NCBI GenBank assembly: GCA_028714275.1
Contig: JAQTMP010000001.1
Coordinates: 1 to 63,953 of the forward strand
Direction: 5' to 3'
Source: Candidatus Paceibacterota bacterium
GTDB taxonomy: Bacteria > Patescibacteriota > Minisyncoccia > Phycocordibacterales > CAINVO01
Length of the DNA: 63,953 bases
Shown here: one piece after another, positions 57,552-63,953 of the stretch
How positions within the stretch are numbered: the stretch's first letter is position 1
Layout of the letters: each line of letters starts with the position of its first letter
The notes under the pieces: generated by a model
The model's database searches: none
What the model was told of the DNA's origin: nothing
The model's input: only the letters and a program-made list of their open reading frames with translations
Made by a program: the position numbers and the translations under genes

Positions 57552-58244
57552 TTAGGGTTTAGCGATCTTGCGAAGACGGAAGACGATCCGAATGCCGAGA
57601 ACCCAACGACGGCCGGGATACGACCAACGGCCGCAGAGCCAACGATGGCCGTCATCGCTGCGCTCGACGCTGAACACGAGCGGGTCGCCGTCGGAGTCGC
57701 TAATGCGTTCCATCGCCATCCAGACGACCTCGCTATTGGGCTGATCCTGATACTGGCGACGGAGTTGCGGCCCGTCTTCAGGAGAGCAAAGTTCGATGAC
57801 GTAGCCATCGAGGCGCTTCGCACTCCACTCGGCGCAGAATTCCTTGGTCATGAACTCGTCCGTGCGCGGATTGGCGGTGAAGCCAAGATCTCGCGGTGTG
57901 AGGTCAATGAGATCAACGTCTTCTTCTTTTTCTGCCACCGAGAACGCGGGTTTGCCCATGATGCCTTTGGCGTAGTCACTGGACTCGTCCTTGACGCTCT
58001 CCGCGAGCTTTTTCTTGGACATACCGCCGACCTTGATGGTTTTCCACGGGGTCAGCGTGCGTTTCTGGATTGGCGAAGAGATCGGGGTCTTGTTTCGATC
58101 CTTAATCGCCACTACCGAGAGCGCGATTGCGGCTTCGGTATTTTCGATGGCCCATTGGACGTCATCGTTTGAGAGGGCTTCGAATCCCTCCTGTTTACTC
58201 ACAATTGCCCCTGCGAGTACGGGGATCTGTTGTTTGGTTGCCAT
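57552..58244 (-). CDS. DGR target protein 2 with hypervariable C-terminus
   Basis: 230 residues from ATG 58244, preceded by AAAGGAG; a longer frame to 58295 has no ribosome site. The last ~50 residues contain the variable repeat (DGDPLVFSVERSDDGHRW, LCGRWSYPGRRWVLGIRIVF), a C-type-lectin-like fold in the family. The N-terminal domain is not recognised but is similar in size and start (MAT) to target 1. No signal peptide. Asn in the template has become Asp, Leu, Ser, His, Cys, Arg, Tyr, Gly or Ile, so diversification has been active. Confidence 0.87.
   Translation of the reverse strand: MATKQQIPVLAGAIVSKQEGFEALSNDDVQWAIENTEAAIALSVVAIKDRNKTPISSPIQKRTLTPWKTIKVGGMSKKKLAESVKDESSDYAKGIMGKPAFSVAEKEEDVDLIDLTPRDLGFTANPRTDEFMTKEFCAEWSAKRLDGYVIELCSPEDGPQLRRQYQDQPNSEVVWMAMERISDSDGDPLVFSVERSDDGHRWLCGRWSYPGRRWVLGIRIVFRLRKIAKP
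57568..57699 (-). repeat. DGR variable repeat VR2
   Basis: 132 bp at the 3' end of target 2, paired to TR2 (57034-57165). Every one of the ~20 substitutions is A-to-other in the coding sense. The flanks lose similarity at once on both sides. Confidence 0.97.
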
Positions 58245-58347
58245 ATATTTATGGCTCCTTTCATTTTTCAGCTTGACTAATGCCGCGAGTTTCAATCTTC
58301 GGTTCTCCTACTGATTGTTTCTCATCGACTAAGGAATCTTTCACCTT

Positions 58348-58397
58348 TCGTCGCAGCAGGGAGCGGCCTATTTGTAAGCCCCTTTCTGCTGTGACGA
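58348..58397 (-). promoter_or_regulatory. leader hairpin of DGR target 2 mRNA
   Basis: tcgtcgcagcag and ctgctgtgacga pair over 11 of 12 positions around a ~26-base loop containing a smaller GGC/GCC pairing. It lies between promoter and start codon of target 2 and may control expression. Confidence 0.45.
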
Positions 58398-58434
58398 ATT
58401 TCGCAATGTTTTTTAAAGATCTTAACTGCTGAAT

Positions 58435-58464
58435 ATTCTACCATATTTATATGCCCTTTGTCAA
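58435..58464 (-). promoter_or_regulatory. promoter of DGR target 2
   Basis: Minus strand: TTGACA (58459-58464), 18 bases, TAGAAT (58435-58440). Leader of ~185 bases. It is divergent from the nusA promoter, with only 9 bases between the two -35 elements. Confidence 0.75.
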
Positions 58465-58473
58465 CGATAGTGT

Positions 58474-58503
58474 TTGACAAATTACATTTACATACTATAT
58501 ACT
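58474..58503 (+). promoter_or_regulatory. promoter of nusA operon
   Basis: TTGACA (58474-58479), 18 bases, TATACT (58498-58503). Start near 58510, leader ~90 bases to ATG 58601. Confidence 0.75.
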
Positions 58504-58600
58504 ATGCTTATTGAAGTTCGCTGTCGGGCGAGCTCGTTTTTTTACCAAAATTTGGCCTATTTTAAGGCTAAAATTAGAAAATTAATCCAACAAACCCAAT

Positions 58601-59758
58601 ATGTTCGACCTTAAAGTCATCCATTCCGTCCTTGATCAGCTCGAGGAAGAGCGTGGCATTCCCAAAGAAAAAGTCATTGAAGCCATAGAATTGGCCCTTG
58701 CAACAGCCTATAAAAAAGAATACGGCAAGCGCGGACAGCTCATCCCGGCGCATTTTGACCTGAATAGTGGCAGTGCCGAGCTCCAACAAGTCAAAGTGGT
58801 AGTGGATGAATCTACCGTGATCATGGGCGAGGAAAGTGTTGAGCACTCAGAAAGTGAAGCTAAAATGTCCGAAAACCCCGACGAAAAACCTCATTTCAAC
58901 CCAGAACAGCATATTCTCATTGAAGACGCCCGAAAAATCAAAAAAGATGTCCAGCTCGGTGAAGAGCTTGTCTTCCCACTAGAAGAAAAGGGTGACTACG
59001 GCCGTATCGCTGCCCAGACAGCCAAACAAGTCATCATCCAAAAGATCCGTGAAGCTGAAAAGGTCTCTGTCCTTGCAGAATATGGCAAACGCGAAGGTGA
59101 AATCGTCACTGGCAGTGTCCAGCGTGCAGAGAGAGGGAATGTCTTTATCGACATGGGTCGCGCTAGCGGTATTCTTCCTTATGAGGAGCAGATCCCTAGC
59201 GAACACTATCGCCAAGGTGAACGTCTCCGCATGTATCTAGCCCGAGTAGAAGAGACTCCTCGGGGTATCTTTCTCAGGCTTTCCCGTGCTCATCCCCAGT
59301 TTTTGGCTGAACTTTTCAAAAGTGAAGTACCTGAAATTGCTTCGGGTGCTGTCGAAATCAAAGCGGTTGCCCGAGAAGCTGGTGCTCGTTCAAAAGTAGC
59401 CGTCTTTTCGTCTGACCCACATATTGATCCGATTGGTTCAATGGTAGGCCAACGCGGTGTCCGAGTTTCGACTGTCATGAGCGAGCTTGGTGGCGAAAAA
59501 ATCGACATCATAGAGTGGTCCGAAGACCCTGCTCGCTTTATCGAGGACGCTCTTTCTCCTGCTAAAATTATTTCCGTCAAACTCAATCCTGAAGAAAAAT
59601 CAGCCACCGTAGAGGTAAATGAAGATCAGCAGTCGCTCGCTATCGGCAAAGGGGGCCAAAATGTCCGCCTTGCAGCCAAGCTCACAGGTTGGAGAATTGA
59701 TATCAAATCCGCAGCTGTTCCAGTCGCAGAAGCAACCCCAACTGAAGAAGAAAAATAA
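58601..59758 (+). CDS. nusA: transcription elongation factor NusA
   Basis: 385 residues. N-terminal RNA-polymerase-binding domain, S1 domain (REGEIVTGSVQRAERGNVFI), then KH1 and KH2 (IGSMVGQRGVRVSTVMSELG; SLAIGKGGQNVRLAAKLTGW). No C-terminal acidic repeats, as in most non-proteobacteria. A ~35-residue acidic insert lies in the N-terminal domain (SVEHSESEAKMSENPDEK). Confidence 0.96.
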   Translation: MFDLKVIHSVLDQLEEERGIPKEKVIEAIELALATAYKKEYGKRGQLIPAHFDLNSGSAELQQVKVVVDESTVIMGEESVEHSESEAKMSENPDEKPHFNPEQHILIEDARKIKKDVQLGEELVFPLEEKGDYGRIAAQTAKQVIIQKIREAEKVSVLAEYGKREGEIVTGSVQRAERGNVFIDMGRASGILPYEEQIPSEHYRQGERLRMYLARVEETPRGIFLRLSRAHPQFLAELFKSEVPEIASGAVEIKAVAREAGARSKVAVFSSDPHIDPIGSMVGQRGVRVSTVMSELGGEKIDIIEWSEDPARFIEDALSPAKIISVKLNPEEKSATVEVNEDQQSLAIGKGGQNVRLAAKLTGWRIDIKSAAVPVAEATPTEEEK

Positions 59759-59791
59759 TTAAACCGTTTAAAACTTTCAAAAAATAAAAAT

Positions 59792-60325
59792 ATGAGTATG
59801 AATCTATGGCACGACATTGATCCAGGGACTAGCGAAAACATCACGACTATTATTGAGATAAACAAGGGCTCAAAAAATAAGTATGAATTGGATAAAAAAA
59901 CTGGGCTGATCAAGCTCGATCGTGCTATGCACACCGCACAGGATTACCCTTTTGATTATGGCCTTGTTCCTCAAACTCTCTGGGATGATGGAGACCCTCT
60001 CGATGTAGCCGTCCTGACCACGTATCCTCTTTTTCCGGGAGTGATGGTGCACGTCCGACCTGTGGCTATCATGAACATGGTTGATAGTGGAGAATCTGAC
60101 GCCAAAATCATCGCTGTCCCAAATGAAGATCCTCGTTTTGACCACGTCAAGGATGTCACCGATATAAACAAGCACACTCTGAAAGAAATTGAACATTTTT
60201 TTCTTACCTACAAGAAACTCCAGAACAAAGAAGTGACTATTCATGGAATTGAAGGGGCAGATGCCGCTAAAAGAGCTTTCGAAAAATCCTTAAAACTTTA
60301 TCAAGAAAAATATCCAAAGAAATAG
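59792..60325 (+). CDS. ppa: inorganic pyrophosphatase
   Basis: 177 residues, family I. Active-site signature DDGDPLDVAVLTTYPLFPG and the upstream YPFDYGLVPQTLWDD. Hydrolyses pyrophosphate from biosynthesis. In line with nusA (33-base gap) and tig (1-base gap). Confidence 0.96.
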   Translation: MSMNLWHDIDPGTSENITTIIEINKGSKNKYELDKKTGLIKLDRAMHTAQDYPFDYGLVPQTLWDDGDPLDVAVLTTYPLFPGVMVHVRPVAIMNMVDSGESDAKIIAVPNEDPRFDHVKDVTDINKHTLKEIEHFFLTYKKLQNKEVTIHGIEGADAAKRAFEKSLKLYQEKYPKK

Positions 60326-60326
60326 C

Positions 60327-61445
60327 ATGTCATCTTCACATAAAATTGTAGCGACCAAAGCTCTCCCCGATTCAGAAGTAGAAATAAAGGTTGAAATAGA
60401 GGCCTCAAAGCTTGCCGACCACCGCCTCGAAGCTGTCAAAAACCTCGGAACGCGAGTAAAACTCGATGGTTTTCGTCAGGGGCATATTCCAGAAAAAATC
60501 CTAGTGGATCGTCTTGGTGAAATGACTATCCTTGAAGAAGCCGCTGAGCTTGCTCTCAAAGAGGTCTACGGATCCATCATGGCCGAAGCCAAAATTTCAG
60601 AGACCAAAATCCACCCGATTGGCTCTCCAAAAGTCACTATCACAAAAATCGCAGCCGGCAATCCTCTCGAAGTCACTATCACCACAGCGATAGTGCCGTC
60701 AGTCGTTTTGCCTGATTACAAAAAAATAGCCGGTGAAGTAATGGCCCCAAAAAATGAGACGGCCAAAGAAGAAGAAATCGAAGTATCTGACAAGGAAGTT
60801 GATGATGCCATCGAGGATCTACGCAAGCGAGTAGCCCACAGTGATTTTCATGCAAAACAAGAAAAAGAAAAACCTGCTGAAACCAAATCGGACGATCATG
60901 ACCACAACCACGGAGATCTGCCTCTTCCTGAATTAAATGAAGATTTTATTAAAAAGTTTGGAGATTTTGCCACAATCGAAGCCTTCAAAAAAACTATTCG
61001 TGAAAATATCCTTAAAGAAAAAGAATATAAAGCTAAAGACAAGAAGCGAGTGACTACTATTGAGAAAATAATCGCGGATATGAAGGTAACCCTACCGAAA
61101 ATACTCGTAGAAAGTGAACTCACACGCATGATTTCCCAATTTAAATCAAATATCAAAGACATGGGCATGGACCCTGAAGCTTATCTTGTCCACAGTAAAA
61201 AAACTGAGGCAGACCTGCGCACCGAGTGGAAATCCGAAGCCGAAAAACGCGCCAAAATACAGCTCGCCATGAACCAGATTGCGCTTGAGGAAAAAATCCA
61301 GGCCAGTGAAGAAGAAATTAAAAAGGAAACCGAGCTGCTCCTTTCATCCTATAAGGACGCCGACCCCCTCAATGCTTCTATCTACGTCGAAACTGTCTTG
61401 ACCAATGAAAAGGTCTGGGAATTCTTGGAAAAGCAGAATATGTAA
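60327..61445 (+). CDS. tig: trigger factor without PPIase domain
   Basis: 372 residues against about 430. The ribosome-binding N-terminal domain has GFRQGHIPEKIL (the GFRxGxxP loop that binds L23) and the C-terminal chaperone arms follow. The FKBP-type prolyl isomerase domain is missing: about 80 residues with an acidic His stretch (DDHDHNHGD) stand in its place. It is a ribosome-bound holdase. Confidence 0.9.
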   Translation: MSSSHKIVATKALPDSEVEIKVEIEASKLADHRLEAVKNLGTRVKLDGFRQGHIPEKILVDRLGEMTILEEAAELALKEVYGSIMAEAKISETKIHPIGSPKVTITKIAAGNPLEVTITTAIVPSVVLPDYKKIAGEVMAPKNETAKEEEIEVSDKEVDDAIEDLRKRVAHSDFHAKQEKEKPAETKSDDHDHNHGDLPLPELNEDFIKKFGDFATIEAFKKTIRENILKEKEYKAKDKKRVTTIEKIIADMKVTLPKILVESELTRMISQFKSNIKDMGMDPEAYLVHSKKTEADLRTEWKSEAEKRAKIQLAMNQIALEEKIQASEEEIKKETELLLSSYKDADPLNASIYVETVLTNEKVWEFLEKQNM

Positions 61446-61500
61446 TATAAAGCATAAAAATATGTCTTATACTATATATTGAGAAAAAGGACTACCTAAA

Positions 61501-62277
61501 CTATCTCAAACCACCAAAGCCTGCCAAAGAAATTGCTACGATTCCGGCAATTGCCGCCGTTTCGGCCCTCAAAATCTGACTCCCCAGACTGACAACATCA
61601 AAACTTTCTTTTTTAAAAAGCTCAAGCTCTTTTTCAGTCCAGCCGCCTTCTGGGCCAACAAACACGGCCACTGGGATACTATTTAGTGTGTTGATTTTAT
61701 TTTTATTTTCAAAATTCCTCAGATTTTCCCCAGTCGGATCAAAAGCCACCCCTTGCATTTTTTTCTCTTTGACCAACGCAAGCGCCTCCGTTAGCGACAC
61801 GACTGTCAAAACTTCTGGCAATATCACTCTCCCCGACTGCTCACTGGCTTCTATGACAATTTTCTTTAGGCGCTCTTCATTTAAAGACTTTTTTTCACTT
61901 CTTTCACTCACCACGGGTACAACCCCATCGACTCCCAACTCTGTGGCTTTTTCTACAATCCATTCAAAATTATCTTTTTTGACGACTGCAGCAAAAAGCC
62001 AAACCACTGGTTCTGATTGTTCAGACCCTCCGTCCTTCCTTTCATTCTTTTTATTAATCTTATCAACGATTTCCAAGCTAGCCCCTTTTTTCTCCAGAGC
62101 GTGAAACACCGTTCGATACTCAAAACCCCTTCCGTCAAACAATAAAACCTCAACCCCCGGCCTGAACCGAAAAACATTCCTCCATTGGTGTAGCAGGGCC
62201 GGAGAAGAGACTGTCAGTTCGTCCCCTATACCCAAATCATCTATTTTTTGTTCAATGTAAAATCTGTGAAGTCGCAT
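61501..62277 (-). CDS. rsmE: 16S rRNA m3U1498 methyltransferase
   Basis: 258 residues from MRLHRFYIEQK at 62277; an in-frame start at 62310 has no ribosome site. SPOUT knot motifs FVGPEGGWTEKELELF and SLGSQILRAETAAIAGI bind SAM. It modifies U1498 in the decoding region. Confidence 0.93.
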   Translation of the reverse strand: MRLHRFYIEQKIDDLGIGDELTVSSPALLHQWRNVFRFRPGVEVLLFDGRGFEYRTVFHALEKKGASLEIVDKINKKNERKDGGSEQSEPVVWLFAAVVKKDNFEWIVEKATELGVDGVVPVVSERSEKKSLNEERLKKIVIEASEQSGRVILPEVLTVVSLTEALALVKEKKMQGVAFDPTGENLRNFENKNKINTLNSIPVAVFVGPEGGWTEKELELFKKESFDVVSLGSQILRAETAAIAGIVAISLAGFGGLR

Positions 62278-62376
62278 ACGACCAGTATACGTAAAAAGCC
62301 TAAAATACAAAAGGAGATAAAGAAAATGCCACCATCCTCTCGTTGCTTTTTTTGAGAATTTTGTTATTGTTTCTAT

Positions 62377-62946
62377 ATGTTAATCCCAACCGTCATTGAA
62401 AAATCTCAGTTTGGCGAGCGTGCTTACGACATTTATTCTCGCCTTCTTAGAGAAAACATTATTTTTCTGGCTGGTCCAATAGATGACAATGTAGCCAATA
62501 TTGTCATTGCCCAGCTTCTTTTTCTCAATTCTGAAAATCCCAAAAAGGACATCTCACTCTATATCAATTCCCCTGGCGGTCATGTCACGGCCGGTTTAGC
62601 TATTATAGACACCATGAATAACATCAAAAACGATGTCTCCACCATCGGGGTGGGTATAGCTGCCTCAATGGGCGCCATGATCTTATCAGCCGGAGCCAAA
62701 GGTAAGCGTTTTTGTCTGCCAAACGCTGAGGTCATGATCCACCAGCCTCTAGGAGGTGCCGAGGGTCAGGCTACCGATATTGAAATCAGCGCCCGCCAAA
62801 TCCTCAAAACCCGTGAAACTCTCTATAAAATGCTAGCTAAAAACAGCGGCCAGCCAATATCAAAAATTGAAAAAGATGCTGAGCGCAACTTCCACATGAC
62901 AGCTGAAGAGGCCAAAAAATACGGCATCATCGACAAAATTCTCTAG
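62377..62946 (+). CDS. clpP: ATP-dependent Clp protease proteolytic subunit
   Basis: 189 residues. Catalytic Ser in GIAASMGAMILS, His in EVMIHQPLGG and a C-terminal Asp in KDAERNFHM. It assembles into a tetradecameric protease with ClpX or ClpC. Confidence 0.96.
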   Translation: MLIPTVIEKSQFGERAYDIYSRLLRENIIFLAGPIDDNVANIVIAQLLFLNSENPKKDISLYINSPGGHVTAGLAIIDTMNNIKNDVSTIGVGIAASMGAMILSAGAKGKRFCLPNAEVMIHQPLGGAEGQATDIEISARQILKTRETLYKMLAKNSGQPISKIEKDAERNFHMTAEEAKKYGIIDKIL

Positions 62947-63154
62947 TTATTGTAGACTGCAGGTATTACCTATATTAATTTAATGGCCTGCGGTTTTCTG
63001 ATATTAGAGTAAATTGCCTTATTTATGCGTAAATTCGAAAAATTAAATCAAATTCATTCGCCTGGATCATTCCTTCTGAAAATTCCTAGAAAATTTTTGC
63101 GTGCTTAGAGTAGCAATTTAAAAACTAGTACAGAGACGGGGCTTAATAAAAGCC
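62947..63154. other. intergenic gap between clpP and rny
   Basis: 208 bases, AT-rich. A gcagg/cctgc stem with a long loop followed by GGTTTTCT at about 62959-62998 may terminate clpP. No gene or RNA recognised in the rest. Confidence 0.3.
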
Positions 63155-63953
63155 ATGTTAGTATCATTAAAAACTGTGTTGCTCATTGCCGCCTTTATGG
63201 GGGCCATGGGACTTGCGTGTGGCTACATTCTTCGATGGATTGTGGCCTTGGGAAAAAAGGGCTCTATTGAGCTAGAAATCAAGAAAATGATGGTTGAGGC
63301 CACGGAAGCCGCCCAAAAAATTACCCTCGAGGCTGAGGAAGAGGCGGCGACTATTTTACGGACAGTCCGAGAAGAATCTAAGGATCGTGAAGATAAAAAT
63401 AAAAAAACTGAAGATCGCCTGATTAAAAAAGAAGAACTTCTCGATGGTCGCCAAACTGAAATTGACAAGGAAGTAGAGGCTCTGAAAATAAAAATTGAGG
63501 AAATAAAAACTATCAAGGAACGTGCGGATAAGCTTGAATTAGAAAAAAAGACGGCCTTGGAACGAGTGGCCAAACTCTCTGCCGAAGAAGCTAGAGCGGA
63601 GCTTATCACAAAAGTTGAACGTGAAAGCGAAGAAGATATCCTAAACCGCCTAAAAAAACTAGAAATTTCCGGCCAAGAAAAACTAGAGGGAAAGGCTCGT
63701 GAGATTCTCGCCACTTCTATCCAGCGCCTTGCAAATGCTGTCACAGCTGATGTCTTCACGACTCATGTGCCGATTGCCTCTGATGAAATCAAAGGCAAAG
63801 TCATTGGCAAGGAGGGACGCAACATCAAAGCCTTCGAAAGGGAGACGGGCGTAGAGGTGATCGTAGATGACAGCCCCGGTTCTATCACCATTTCTTCATT
63901 TGATCCTATTCGCCGCCAAGTAGCTAGAGTGGCCCTCGAAGCCCTTATAGCTG
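63155..63953 (+). CDS. rny: ribonuclease Y (3' end outside window)
   Basis: 266 residues visible. N-terminal membrane helix (TVLLIAAFMGAMGLACGYIL), a long charged coiled coil (residues ~35-190) and the start of the KH domain (GKVIGKEGRNIKAFERETG). The HD nuclease domain lies beyond the window. It is the membrane-anchored endonuclease that starts mRNA decay. Confidence 0.93.
   Translation, partial: MLVSLKTVLLIAAFMGAMGLACGYILRWIVALGKKGSIELEIKKMMVEATEAAQKITLEAEEEAATILRTVREESKDREDKNKKTEDRLIKKEELLDGRQTEIDKEVEALKIKIEEIKTIKERADKLELEKKTALERVAKLSAEEARAELITKVERESEEDILNRLKKLEISGQEKLEGKAREILATSIQRLANAVTADVFTTHVPIASDEIKGKVIGKEGRNIKAFERETGVEVIVDDSPGSITISSFDPIRRQVARVALEALIA

Noticed and set aside
1..63953. 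CRISPR array to go with the Csx3-like gene
   Set aside because: No regularly spaced direct repeats of 25-40 bases were seen; the repeated sequences are the A/B/C/D elements and the DGR repeats.

Overview
The window looks like part of a Candidate Phyla Radiation (Patescibacteria, probably Parcubacteria-like) chromosome. The evidence is a compact S10/spc/str ribosomal block with no rpmD (L30) between rpsE and rplO, short or tailed ribosomal proteins, a trigger factor without a PPIase domain, a CPR-style type IV pilus operon, and two diversity-generating retroelements (DGRs). TGA is used as a stop. I found no tRNA, rRNA or CRISPR array.

Layout. 1-1627: a DGR cut by the left edge (avd end, template repeat, target gene with variable repeat). 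1750-5812: NYN protein, a large T4SS-coupling-type ATPase, and an unknown gene. 5820-21180 (minus strand): map, adk-like, secY and the spc/S10 operon up to tuf, interrupted between rpsZ and rplE by a RelBE-type toxin-antitoxin pair and an unrelated plus-strand gene. 21556-24306: a PheA-TyrA-ACT fusion gene, an unknown gene and a possible small RNA. 24412-28321: the str operon (rpsL, rpsG, fusA), also split by a toxin-antitoxin pair. 28370-40097: an accessory island with a cysteine desulfurase-like enzyme, radical-SAM/adenylate-kinase genes, a DUF3850-like gene, a hammerhead ribozyme, and a Csx3-like protein near a TrmB regulator, an HD hydrolase, a Csx3-type P-loop protein and a DHH-like protein. 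40098-48295: comEC and a degenerate MBL partner, sodA, rnhA, recJ, HIT, pgk, tpiA. 48328-55467: type IV pilus genes. 55619-58464: a complete second DGR. 58601-63953: nusA, ppa, tig, rsmE, clpP and the start of rny.

Three observations stand out. First, six intergenic copies of a structured element share a two-hairpin core, while each copy sits inside long inverted arms specific to its locus. Arms often contain the 3' end of the neighbouring gene. A second core family (two copies) behaves the same way. Second, a CRISPR-free Csx3-like gene carries a textbook hammerhead ribozyme in its 3' untranslated region and lies next to a separate Csx3-type P-loop gene, an HD alarmone-hydrolase-like gene and a DHH-like gene, which suggests a stand-alone nucleotide-signalling module. 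Third, both DGRs have avd in the opposite orientation to target, template and RT. In the complete DGR, avd carries a C10 homopolymer just after its start codon and opposite the RT ribosome-binding region, which could make the system phase-variable.
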